Counted from the first letter of the stretch, positions 20,720-30,300 are shown. The stretch is DNA of 33,936 nt from an uncultured bacterium (GCA_946404285.1 CAMJDC010000007.1:1-33936), one strand, 5' to 3'. Translations and numbers: made by a program. The notes: generated from the letters alone by a model not told the origin.

Positions 20720-20881
20720 GATCATCAAAGATTCGCGAGTATCTCGCATGGCGATGATCCCCCATTCTCATCAAACAAGGATGATGAATTTAGGCATCCG
20801 CAAGCACGTTCTGATATATTTTAAACAGAGAACGACCCTTACAGTTGAGATTACGACACATTTACCATTTTGTGACAAAAT
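20720..20881. other. structured upstream region of the S-layer-type gene
   Basis: Gene-free. GATCATC (20720-20726) pairs with GATGATC (20753-20759), enclosing GCGAG/CTCGC (20735-20739/20743-20747). A smaller TCATC/GATGA hairpin follows near 20768-20784. The palindrome ATTTTGTGACAAAAT sits at 20867-20881 and is shared with 2148-2162. No open frame. It could be an upstream regulatory region or a separate small RNA. From 20882 to 21134 I see only AT-rich sequence with no clear feature. Confidence 0.4.
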
Positions 20882-21134
20882 TAGACAAATTTAGTATAAA
20901 TCTGTACCATTTTTGATGAGTTTTACTAGTTTTAAAGTACTATTTTATCATTTTTACTTTAACTTGACTTTTATAAAATTTATTATATTGACTCTATATA
21001 ATTTAAGGAATTATATTCTTGGTGATCGAAAATTTTTACTCATCATGCCTATTATTCTATGCTGTTAGCAAAAATTTTAAATAATGCAATATAGATGAAT
21101 TTTCTACCTCCACACTTTTCCGAATAACACCTCC

Positions 21135-21162
21135 TAGAAAAATTTTAATTAAAATTTTTCTA
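21135..21162. repeat. perfect 28-bp palindrome
   Basis: TAGAAAAATTTTAA joined directly to its reverse complement TTAAAATTTTTCTA. No spacer. It lies upstream of the HigA-like gene, in the intergenic region with the operator array. Confidence 0.8.
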
Positions 21163-21256
21163 TATATATAATATTATGTCATATTTCATTTTTAGACAAC
21201 AAAAAACATTAGAAAATTAAGCTTTAGAACCGCAATATCTTTCCGTTTTTTATAAA

Positions 21257-21436
21257 AATTCACTACTATTGTGAATTTCACTATTTTAGTGAATTTTTAG
21301 ACAACAATTTATCTATTTTCTAAAAAATTCACTGTTTCATAGAAAGTGTGAAAAAATTTGCATTTATTTTTTTTTGGAGTATACTTAGAAAAATTCACTG
21401 TTTCATAGAATAAGTGAATTTCACTATTTTAGTGAA
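21257..21436 (+). promoter_or_regulatory. operator-like array before the HigA-type regulator
   Basis: Repeated TTCAC...GTGAA inverted sites: 21259-21275, TTCACTATTTTAGTGAA at 21277-21293, an imperfect TTCACTGTTTCATAGAA-type site at 21328-21352, a second such site at 21394-21418, and an exact second copy of TTCACTATTTTAGTGAA at 21420-21436, 15 nt before the ATG. TTTTTAGACAACA-type blocks follow the sites (about 21191, 21295, 21438). This fits autoregulation by the HTH protein encoded next to it. Confidence 0.65.
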
Positions 21437-21451
21437 CTTTTAGACAGCAAA

Positions 21452-22036
21452 ATGGACAACATGCTAGAACATCCATGAATCGAATTACAAGTTCTCATCA
21501 AGGAAAAATGACTTACACAGAAAGCATTTGCCTCTATTTTATGAAAGAAAGTTAGCGAAGTTAATGAACTATTAAAATGAAAAAGAAATATTACAATTCA
21601 GCGAGATTATCTACTTCATCAAACCCTCTGAACTCCGATTAAATACTGGATTTTAAAGCAAGTTGATTATGATTATTCTTTATTAGATATCGAAGAAGAA
21701 TCTTCAGTTTTCCCTCTTGAAAAAGAGGAATTAGGTGATACTTGAAGTCATTCTGAGCAAAGCAAAGAATCCTGCATCAATAATGTCATTTCGAACGACA
21801 GTGAGAAATCCACTGAACAAATTAAGGATGAAACTCAGATAGATTTCTCCTTACAGTTGAAATGACAATCAAACACACAAAATTCTCATCAAGATGCTGA
21901 GCAAGTTTCTTCGCAAAACTCCCCAGAATGACAAACAGAAACACAAGTAAAATCGGAAGAAACTCTAATTCAAAAGCCCCCAAAAAAAATAGATGAAGAT
22001 CACCAAAAAAGAGCCAAAATTTTTAAATCTTTTTAA
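21452..22036 (+). CDS. HigA-like HTH regulator with repeat-derived C-terminal tail, 194 aa
   Basis: The N-terminal ~75 residues are a HigA/VapI-type XRE helix-turn-helix domain: EHPGIELQVLIKEKGLTQKA, FASILGKKVSEVNELLKGKR, NITIQRDYLLHQTLGTPIKY (family: HPGeiL.e.l...gltq.elA..lgvs...is.ll.gkr.it...a.rL...lGts...Wl). HigA proteins usually end near residue 100. This one runs to 194, and residues about 99-160 are encoded by palindromic repeats at 21747-21932, with a Ser/Gln/Glu-rich, probably disordered product and a basic end (KPPKKIDEDHQKRAKIF). No HigB-type toxin gene adjoins it, so it may be a solitary regulator. Probable autorepressor through the TTCAC/GTGAA array. Confidence 0.8.
21747..21932 (+). 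repeat. composite palindromic element inside the HigA-like gene
   Basis: The left end is GTCATTCTGAGCAAAGCAAA (21747-21766) and the right end is CAGAATGAC at 21924-21932, as in the intergenic copies. Between them lies a different palindromic element (21785-21866) with ends GTCATTTCGAACGACAG... and ...AGTTGAAATGAC, and inner GAGAAATC/GATTTCTC. The whole 186 nt (62 codons) is in frame. Confidence 0.75.
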
Positions 22037-22127
22037 ATATATAATTTAATTAATCATATTTTCTTGCATTCTCTAAAGAATTTTATATATGTTGATTGTA
22101 AGTTTTATATTGTTAACTCGCATAATA

Positions 22128-22544
22128 ATGAACAAAACTTTGAAAAAAATCTTTTTGTATTTTGCTGTATCATGAGCATTAATTCTCACTATTTTATGAC
22201 TTATTGCAGTTTGGTGAAATATAGATAAGGGTGTAGTATGGCGTACATTTCTTACATATATTGTGTTATTTATTGCATTTCTTTCAATTTCTGGAGCTAA
22301 TAAAATGTATGATAATTTTAAGAATTATGTTGAATATGCATCTATTTGAAACTGATTACTAACAATTAGTATTGTAGTTACAGCACTAATTATTTGTATA
22401 TGAATATGGGACACTATTTTTGACTGGTCCTGGAAAATAATTGTCTCACTAATGATAATTAATTTTGCAACTTATATACTTGTTTTTTCTATGAATAAAT
22501 GGTGATCAAATTCATCAGAAAACAAATCATCGGAAAATAAATAA
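22128..22544 (+). CDS. four-helix membrane protein, 138 aa
   Basis: Unrecognised. Four hydrophobic segments: LYFAVSGALILTILGLIAVWG (about 10-30), FLTYIVLFIAFLSISGA, LLTISIVVTALIICIGIW and IIVSLMIINFATYILVFSM, with a Ser/Asn/Lys tail (GSNSSENKSSENK). Its first helix pair resembles the 67-aa protein at 23499-23702 (GIIIVMVMALIAIWGDIS versus LILTILGLIAVWGNID), so the two are probably related. It lies between the HigA-like regulator and ksgA. Confidence 0.75.
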
Positions 22545-22602
22545 AAATCAAATTCTTGTAATTATTGAGGTGCTTATATATTTTAGGTTTTGAATAAAAA
22601 TC

Positions 22603-23373
22603 GTGTCAACATATCTCTGACAAAACTTTCTTACAGACTCGACTATTAGGCACTGGATTGCCAATAAAGCACAAGATTTTTATAATAAAAATAATTGTAA
22701 AACATTAATTGAAATCTGACCAGGGAAATGATCGATAACTAAACTAATTCTGGATATTTCTCCAGATTTCGTTCTTTTTGAAAAAGATGAAACTTTGAAG
22801 AAAATATTGGAAGAGGTGCTATCAAAAAAGGAGAATTGAGAAGCAAAAATCATTCGGTGAGACGTTTTGGATTGAGATTTAGAGCAGTTTAAATGAAAGA
22901 AAAATCTGACTTTTGTGGTATGAAACCTGCCATATTATATTACATCTCCCATTTTGAGAAAATTTTTCTGAGATGGAAAAGGAGAGTTTGCAGGCTGACT
23001 TTTTATGATTCAAGATGAAGTTTGACAAAAACTCCGCTTTGATGCAGGTAAAAAATCGTACCTGTATTGGATTCTTAATTATGCTTATGAAGTTCAATAT
23101 CTCAAAACTGTTCCTGCAAAAGCATTTTCTCCTGCTCCGAAAGTTAAGAGTTGTTTAATCTGACTTGTAAAGAAAACTGAAGTTCCAAATATCAAGTTCT
23201 ATGAATTAATCAGATTTTTAGATTTATTTTCTCCGTATAGTAGGAAAACTTTATGAAAGATTTCCAAAATAATTAGCAAAAAGTGAGGTAGTTTCACTAT
23301 CCCAGAAAATTTAAGCAACAAAAGGCTGGAGGAGTTGGATTGGACTCAATTGGAAGAGATTTTTAACGCTTAA
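22603..23373 (+). CDS. rsmA: 16S rRNA dimethyladenosine transferase, 256 aa
   Basis: KsgA/RsmA dimethylates two adjacent adenines near the 3' end of 16S rRNA. YLGQNFLTD opens the protein (family: slGQhFL.d). Motif I is IEIGPGKGSITKLIL (SAM binding), then IIRGDVLD, motif IV is VVGNLPYYITSPILRKFF (catalytic NLPY), and VQDEVGQK-type IQDEVGQKLRF and FSPAPKVKSCLIGLV follow. The Gly of VGN and of IGPG-K are partly TGA. Length fits (about 255-275 aa). No ATG fits the N-terminus: GTG at 22603 is chosen because it sits five codons before the GQNF motif. GTG at 22570 is an in-frame alternative. Confidence 0.95.
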
Positions 23374-23434
23374 ATTTTTTTATAAGCAGTTCTTTGAATA
23401 AAATCTTTTTGTTAATAAAAAAGTCTCATAAAAT

Positions 23435-23462
23435 TTGATTTATTTTTGTCGTTGTGTATAAT
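23435..23462 (+). promoter_or_regulatory. promoter of the 67-aa membrane protein gene
   Basis: TTGATT (23435-23440), 16-bp spacer, TATAAT (23457-23462), about 30-nt leader. Confidence 0.6.
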
Positions 23463-23498
23463 TGTTAGGTAATATTTATTTTATTATTTTTTAGCAAA

Positions 23499-23702
23499 AT
23501 GAATTCTAAAACTTTTAAAAATTTCTTCACTTGATTTGCAATTTTAGGAATTATTATTGTGATGGTAATGGCTCTTATCGCAATTTGGTGAGATATTTCA
23601 CCTGAATTTATGGAGCGTACTATTGTGACATACGTAATCGTATTTTTTTCAATATGGCTTATTAGTGTTTGTATTAGAAACTTTGGATCAAAAGATAAAT
23701 AA
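23499..23702 (+). CDS. small two-helix membrane protein, 67 aa
   Basis: Unrecognised. Two hydrophobic segments (FFTGFAILGIIIVMVMALIAIWG and VTYVIVFFSIWLISVCI) with a short charged loop between and a basic C-terminus (RNFGSKDK). It looks like a shortened relative of the 138-aa protein at 22128-22544, which lies on the other side of ksgA. It has its own promoter, and its TAA stop lies inside the stem of the following terminator. Confidence 0.7.
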
Positions 23703-23738
23703 GATTTTTGTGTTTTTACCTAGTAAATCTTATTTTTT
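23697..23738 (+). terminator. rho-independent terminator
   Basis: AATAAGATTT (23698-23707) pairs with AAATCTTATT (23725-23734), ending in T6. The stop codon of the 67-aa gene is part of the stem. Confidence 0.7.
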
Positions 23739-23757
23739 AAAAAATCTATAAAAAAAC

Positions 23758-23785
23758 TTGCATTTTAAAAATTTTCGTCTATAAT
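23758..23785 (+). promoter_or_regulatory. promoter of the 23835 gene
   Basis: TTGCAT (23758-23763), 16-bp spacer, TATAAT (23780-23785). A hairpin ATAGCAC/GTGCTAT (about 23783-23811) then overlaps the expected transcription start and leader and may stabilise or attenuate the transcript. Confidence 0.6.
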
Positions 23786-23834
23786 AGCACTGTACCCAAA
23801 ATGGTGCTATTTTATTTCTTAACCAATTATAACC

Positions 23835-24299
23835 ATGTTTAAAGGAAAAGTTTACGTTTACAGAAACAACAACGGTAAAGAGGAAGAATTTGAGAAAGAA
23901 TTCGATAACCCTCAAGAGTTCGACAACTTCAGAAAAAGTTATCGTCAACCCGAATTCGAAGGTCCTTTTATGGGATTAGGAGATCGAGCTCATTTGCAAA
24001 ATTATTTTGATAATTTAATCAATAGAAGACTCTGATTATGAACTATGATAGAACCAGAAGAGGAAGAACAACAATATTTACCAAATTGAGTAAATCTTAG
24101 CAAATATAGGAATGCTATTCAAGATATTGAAGACAAAAAAGCCTATAAAGCTGAAAAACTTCAGAAACTGAAAGATACTTTGAGTGAACTGAAGGATTAT
24201 AAGAAAAAACTCAAGGATGCTTGAAGAGATGATTTGTTAAAAGAAATTGATAATGATATTGCAACTACACAAAAAGAAATCGATTCTCTAGAAAAATAG
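23835..24299 (+). CDS. unknown protein with C-terminal coiled coil, 154 aa
   Basis: Not recognised. The N-terminal ~65 residues are charged and aromatic (MFKGKVYVYRNNNGKEEEFE, FDNPQEFDNFRKSYRQPEFE, GDRAHLQNYFDNLINRRL), then an acidic linker (MIEPEEEEQQYLPNG), then about 85 residues of heptad-like Lys/Leu/Glu helix (LQKLKDTLSELKDYKKKLKD, IATTQKEIDSLEK). Cytoplasmic by appearance. TGA glycines follow residue 66, so the standard code would give only the first part. It has its own promoter, leader hairpin and strong terminator. Stop is TAG. Confidence 0.75.
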
Positions 24300-24320
24300 G
24301 ATTGTGAAATATTCATATAA

Positions 24321-24347
24321 GTCCCACAAATGTGGGACTTTTTTTAT
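24321..24347 (+). terminator. rho-independent terminator
   Basis: GTCCCACA and TGTGGGAC form a perfect 8-bp stem around AA, followed by seven T. Confidence 0.92.
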
Positions 24348-24353
24348 TTTCTT

Positions 24354-24555
24354 GTCATTCTAAATAAAGCGAAGATTCTACTATTTCTGTGCCCCTTTAT
24401 TGAAAAAAATTTTTCCCAGCTAAGCGGGGTGAAAAGGATCTTAGGCTTTTCGTTTATAAACCTCACTCCACCCTCTCCTAATAGGAGAGGGTAGTCACGA
24501 AGTGATGGGAGAGGTTATCACACAAGATTCTTCATTTCATTCCGTTCAGAATGAC
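24354..24555. repeat. composite palindromic element between genes
   Basis: The ends GTCATTCTAAATAAAGCGAAG and ...CCGTTCAGAATGAC belong to the GTCATTCTGA family. The interior carries GC-rich blocks (CCCAGCTAAGCGGGG, CCTCTCCTAATAGGAGAGG and a TCACGAAGTGA hairpin) from the other family, so one family appears nested in the other. The right end stops 1 nt short of the rimO stop codon (24557-24559). Confidence 0.8.
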
Positions 24556-24556
24556 G

Positions 24557-25999
24557 TTATATCACATACTCCACTTTTGAACCAATTTCTATTTCTTCAC
24601 CATCAAAACATTGAATTACATTTTCTAGTTTAACTTCATCCACTGGATCGATTTCTGGACAGTTAATTTCTGGACGAACTGAAAGAAAAATTTGACCTCT
24701 TTTTTCTCGAACAGATTCCACAAATCCAATCTGATTTCTTCATTTCCTTTTCTTTTCACGAGCCTTCAAAAGTTTATCAACCTGCGTGCGAATAGTTTTA
24801 AAGCGAGAATGAATAATATTGTCTGGAATCTTATTTTCGAATGTTGAAGATTTTGCTAAAGGTTCATCATGATATTCAAAAAGTGCGATATTATCGAAAT
24901 AATCTTCATCCAAGAATGATTGAAGAAGTGTCATATCTTCATCAGTTTCGCCTGGAAATCAAATTATAATATTCGTACGAATGAATGAATTTGGGAATAG
25001 TTTACGAATTCATTTCAATAACGTGTGAATCATTTTATCGTCATAAAAACGTCCCATTGTTTTGAGTAATTTTGGAGAAATATGCTGCAATGGAATATCA
25101 AAATATGGAATAAAATTTTCAAGTGAAGCGAATTCTTCGAGTTGTTTCAGAGTTAGAATATCTGGGTATAAATACAAAATACGATATTTGAAATCATAGG
25201 GAAGTTTGTCTAATTCATGAAGTAATGGTAATAATTGAGATTTAGATGAGAAATCTGTCCCATACCTCATTGTATCTTGTGCAACTATAATCAATTCTTC
25301 AATTCACTGTTTGAGTAGATTTTCTGCCTCTACTAGAACCGATTTAATTGGTAAGGATGTTAAATTTCATCTGATTTGTGGAATTATACAGAATGCACAT
25401 GAATTATTACATCATTCTGCAATTTTGAGGTATTCATAGCGATTCTCGTAATTTGTGAGCAACCTAGGAGCCGAATATCGACAGAAGTCGTCAAAAGTTT
25501 GACTACGTTTTGTGAGATTTTGTAAATTTGTTAAATTAAGGTCATTTCGCGAAAGATAGGAAATATTTTCATTTTCAAGCATTTTCTCTCGCCTGCGGAG
25601 TTCCTGTTCAAGTTGTCATTCTGAGCGTAGCGAAGAATCTTGTGTATTTCACCTAAGATTCTTCATTTTTCACCCAGCTCAGCTGGGCAAGTTTCATTCC
25701 ATTCAGAATGACATACCATTTCTCAGCAATTTCTCGAAATATTGAACACCACATCAAATAATGCAGACTTTTTTCTTTTTTGAAAGTAATTTCTCAATTG
25801 TCTGAAACATTTCCTCACGACCGGAAGAAATGAAACTACAGGTATTGAGAATAACTAATTCAACGTGTGAATCATAAGGTTCGGAATAATATTCAATCTT
25901 GTCTCCATTTTCGCTCAAAAGTTTTCACAAAAACAGCTGGCTGTCTACCAAATTCTTATTACATCCGAGATTTATCATAGAAATATGAACTTTTTTCAT
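24557..25999 (-). CDS. rimO: ribosomal protein S12 methylthiotransferase RimO with an in-frame repeat insertion, 480 aa
   Basis: Radical-SAM enzyme that adds a methylthio group to an Asp of ribosomal protein S12. The N-terminal MTTase domain has its three cluster cysteines (NLGCNKNLVDS, LNTCSFI, CIIGCGVQYF). The radical-SAM motif is CNNSCAFC (Cys197, 201, 204), followed by IIPQIRGNLTS. AQDTMRYG, PYFDIPLQHIS, FIRTNIIIGFPGETDED and FDNIALFEYHDEP are RimO hallmarks, and a TRAM-like beta domain ends the chain. Length exceeds the usual ~430-450. Residues about 96-128 are encoded by a complete GTCATTCTGA element, which pushes the radical-SAM cysteines well beyond their usual position near 150. The substrate gene rpsL is also in this window. 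Activity of this copy is untested. Confidence 0.9.
25615..25712. repeat. GTCATTCTGA element inside rimO
   Basis: A complete copy of 98 nt: ends GTCATTCTGAGCGTAGCGAAG and CATTCAGAATGAC, inner AAGATTCTTC-type inverted arms, and a CCCAGCTCAGCTGGG palindrome near one end. It is read through in the rimO frame with six TGA codons and no TAA or TAG. Confidence 0.88.
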
Positions 26000-26074
26000 T
26001 CCTAAATTAGAGATAATTAATCAAAAAAGATGATAAATATCTTCGTATTAAAGTAAAGAAAAATACTTTTATAT

Positions 26075-27295
26075 TTATGCAATCATTGTTGATTTATTTA
26101 AATATGTCATATCTGGGTAGTAAGAATAGATTAGAGAATCTCATTTAATTTTATTCATAATTTCACCTGGATTATCTTTGGTAAGAATTGTTATACAACC
26201 CTCACTTGTAGAATCTCATGCTTTATGTCAATTCCCATTTCTAGACCAAAAAAAACTTCAGACTGGATGAATCGCTATTCATCTACTAGTTTTCGGATCA
26301 TTCGTATTTGCATGATTATTTGAATACTCTAATCACGTCAAAAATAATCATTTCCAAGTTCTTTTGGAATTAGATTTTAAAATAGATGGTGTTCTAAAAA
26401 AACCTATGCTCGTTTTATTTGAACCTTTCTCATTGGAAAAATCTGTAGTTTTTTGAGTATCCCCAGAATTTTTTCCATGTCACGTTGGCACACAATTTTC
26501 TACTGTTAAAGTTTTCATGTTTATCACGTAGAGTCTATTTTGACTCACTGGTTTTGAATAGTCTATAACCGTTAAATAATCTTTGTTTCTTAAATTATTT
26601 TTTTGTTTATTATATCATTGCATAGCTAGATAAAAAGGGAAAAAATCTGGTTTTTCTCTTCATTTTAATTTTTTATATAGTTCATTTATGTTTTCCGTAT
26701 TTTTTTGCTTTTCAGGAGCAAAAAGATTAACTTTTACCCATTCTTTTACAGATTTTGGCACCAGATTAACAATACTATTTCGCAATTCGGTTAATTTATC
26801 TACTCAATAATTAAATATATCTTTTAATCAGCTAAGAGCTCATTCCATTCACTCTAAAAACACCTCTGCTATTCATCTGTCATCTTCTTTTATAGTAGGT
26901 TTTCTAGGAGAATTTTCACTTTCTTTCTTACTAATTTCAATTAGTATTTCCTTTATATCCTTTCAATAATTATCCAATATGTATTTTAATTTCCGAGTTC
27001 ATTTTTTTTCTACTCTTGTAGTCCCTTGTTCTGATGATCAGTAAATCATATAATCTACCATTTTTTCTAGTTCTTTATCTTCTTTGCTTCATAACTTTCA
27101 TGAACATATATAATCCACCAAATCATTTTTTTTTAAAAAATCTGTAGGTTTTATAAAAGTATTCAACTCATTTATTATTGCTTCAACTTGAAACTTTTCC
27201 ATAAATGAAAGAATATTTTTTTGTTTTCTCCTAGAATCTTCAATAACATCTGATTCTGTTAACATTCAATTCTCTAGATTATCTAATCCTGACAT
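26075..27295 (-). CDS. L,D-transpeptidase catalytic domain protein (YkuD_2 type), 406 aa
   Basis: The C-terminal ~170 residues match the murein L,D-transpeptidase catalytic family (PF13645 type): YLTVIDYSKPVSQNRLYVIN, then VPTGHGKNSGDTQKTTDFSN, KGSNKTSIGFFRTPS, GLEYSNNHANTNDPKTSRGIAIHP and DSTSEGCITILT, whose Cys367 is the catalytic nucleophile, with the His of AIHP. Such enzymes make 3-3 cross-links or attach proteins to peptidoglycan. The N-terminal ~220 residues are helical and charged with no match I recognise, and no clear signal peptide is seen, so export may use an internal route or the true start may differ. It lies between rimO and the giant nuclease gene and has its own promoter. 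Confidence 0.85.
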
Positions 27296-27325
27296 TTTTG
27301 TAAATTAATAGATACAGACATCTCT

Positions 27326-27354
27326 ATATTACTCAAAAACTTTTATTTTGTCAA
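27326..27354 (-). promoter_or_regulatory. promoter of the L,D-transpeptidase gene
   Basis: Minus strand: TTGACA (27349-27354), 17-bp spacer, TAATAT (27326-27331), about 25-nt leader, in the 94-nt gap after the giant nuclease gene. Confidence 0.65.
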
Positions 27355-27389
27355 ATTTTTTGGGGTTTTTTATTTTAAAATAAAATATT

Positions 27390-30300
27390 TTATCATCATA
27401 GCCATTCCAATTCGGAATTTTTTTGTTTATAATTCATTTTTAAGTAGGATAAGTTTTCATTTATTTCTTTTGGAATTATTTTTGAAATTTGGTCGATAAA
27501 ATAAGATTGTGCATCCATCTCATATTGCTTATTAAACAGTGATGAAATATTATTTATCATAATTTCTTTTCCTTTCCAACTCAGTGAATAATTTCACGAT
27601 TTTATAGTCTTTTTAGCTGTAGTGTATAAATCAAAATATTCTTTTAATTCTGAATTATAATACAGCATTGAATAATTATTTTTTAGATATTTTTGAATCT
27701 CTGTTATGTATGAATTCTGCATCGAAAGTAGTTTTTTATTCTTTTCTGTCGTAGAATTTGGGATTTTTTTGCAAGAAAATTGTGTCTTATTGTATGAAAC
27801 ACAGAGTTTATCTCATTTTTTCACAAGAGTTATTTTCTTCACGATAGCGAGTTCTTCTGCTGGAATTTCACGGACTGAGGTATTATTTGAATTAAATCTT
27901 ATACCATCTGATGCCTTTCAGTAACAGAATTTATCGAGTTCTTCTCACTTATAGAGTAAAGAAATACATGATGCTGAATTTGGCAAAGAAAATGATCATT
28001 TGATTGTTATTTTTTGGTTTGGAACTAGATTTCAGGCTAACTTCTTTTTGGTTTTTCAATTAATAAGTAAAGAAAAATCTGGACTTAAATCTAGTAAATT
28101 TAGAGATTCTGGAAAATCTTGTGATGGTGTTCGCAGAAGTGAAATTTCTTCTTTTCAGCTATCTTTTCATGATGGATTTGGAATTATGGATTTGATTCTT
28201 ACATTTGGAAGTGATGATGAAACTTGTCATGAAAATACTAAATCTTCCTCTGAAAGTGAACCATTTGGATTGTAACATCGTATATCGAAAGTATAACTTC
28301 ATTGATTTAAACTAACACATGTTGCACGATTATTTGGTAGTCAGAAATTTCATTTTAAAGTAATATCTGAAGATGAAGAAATATCAAGAATTCAGAATTC
28401 TGATAATTTTTTAGTCTTCGTAGTTCAGGTTGCATATTCACTTCGTGGAAAGATTGTTAGATTAAAGTCATCTGAGAAATCAATGGAAGAAAGTGTTGAA
28501 ATCTGAGAATTATCAACTTTCAACTGAACAATTTCATTTCATGAATCACTTCCATCTGGATTATAAATCACATTTGAAATTTTGATGGAAAATTTTTCAT
28601 AATCTACACCTCGAGCTTCTGGTTCTTCTGCTATTGATTTTCCACATGTAGAAGCTGACCATAGTCATTTCTCAGATTTTTTTGCATTTTCTTCGGCTTG
28701 TTTAAATACTGATTGCTGTGAATATGCTGTTTTATATGTATATTCTTTTGCATATCATTCGGCGATTAGTGTTTCGTTTACAAGTTTTCAGTTTAAATAA
28801 ACATATGCGAGCATTCTACCATAAGCGTCACTAGATGATGAATTTGGGTCAAATTCTAGAGTTACATACTGATTTTTGATTAGATTTGTTAGATAGTTTT
28901 TTGCTTCTTTTCAGAAACATTCAGTCGTACGATAACGAGCTGTATTAGATTCTGGGGCATCCACTCATAGCAAACGAACAGATTGCAAACTTCAATCTTC
29001 CTTACGATAACGGAAAGTATCCCCATCAATTACTGAATATACTTTCACGGCTCAATCTGGAATTTCAATTTTAGGCTTATTTGGATTATATGTATATGTT
29101 GAGAAAATGTAGTTATCATAGAATAGAATTACTACAACATCTGAACCATCTTTTGTAGAATTTGGAAATCCAAAACTTCATTTCAAAGTAAGAGTTGAAT
29201 ATGGTTCTAGAGTTCATGTAATCTTTTTATTTGTAGCATTAACTTTCATTTTGATTTTGGAAAGGTCTAGTGGTTTGTAAGAATTTGACTGAATTGTTAT
29301 TGTTTCATTTCACGAATCACTTCACTCTGGATCATAATTAATATCTATGATAGAAAGCTGATAATCTGATGGATTGAAATCGTCAGATTTTTCTTCTTTT
29401 GGTTCTTTTTCGGTTTTTTGTGAAGAATAACAGTATGAATCTAGTTTTGAATCTCATGAGTATAGATAAACACAAGCTCATGCGTCCACGAATCAGAAAC
29501 TTTTTGTGAATGTATCTATCGTATTTGCGTAAAGAATTCCATCAATATATTTTTTTGTAGTCGCTGTGGATGTCTTCAAGTAATAGTTGTGATTTTTAAA
29601 GTCGATATCGTATGGAAGGAATGATTGTAGTGTGATAGATTCTGGTGTCTTTGGCTCTAATGAAACTATTTTTATCTGTGTTCCGTCATTCTGAGGAGCT
29701 TGTTCCGAAAAATCTTGTGTATTTCACGAAATAATAGTATTTCATGTCTGAACAGAATTTCACGTTTGGATAACATTTCATGTCTCACTTCAACATAATT
29801 CAGATTTTGTAGGGCATGAACATCCACCTCATCATCACACATATTTTATCTTTTCAATTATCTTTTCATTATACTTTGAAGTAGCAGAAAAATATTTTAA
29901 AGCTGATTCGTCGAATCCTGGCGAAAACTCCATCACGTTGTCCATATTATCTCCACATGAATGGATGAAACCATTGTGATAATTTGACTTTTCTAATGAT
30001 CATGTTGTGATTTTTACGATGTCCAAAACTTGTCTACTTTGTCCATCTATACCATATAATTCCAGTTCTCAACTAAAAGATTTAAATCCTAAATCTGGGT
30101 GCAATACGATGGTTATCAGTCCAGCTTCTGTTAGTGGTCAAGCTTTTGTTGTCAAAATCAGCCTTGTATTTTTCTCTAATTTTTCTCTGTCATAAGTTTC
30201 AGTTTCCCTATCCAAGTCTATAGTTATTGGCTGTACAAGTAGACTTCATGAAAGTAGTAAAGAATCGTAATCATACATGATATCTTCATGAATGGAAAAT

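Noticed and set aside
21257-21436. CRISPR array
   Set aside because: The repeats are short inverted sites with irregular spacing and partly repeated spacers, there is no leader, and no cas genes are in the window. Operator sites explain them better.
22570-22602. Longer rsmA from the upstream in-frame GTG at 22570
   Set aside because: The added residues do not resemble the family N-terminus, and the GTG at 22603 sits right before the conserved LGQNFL motif.
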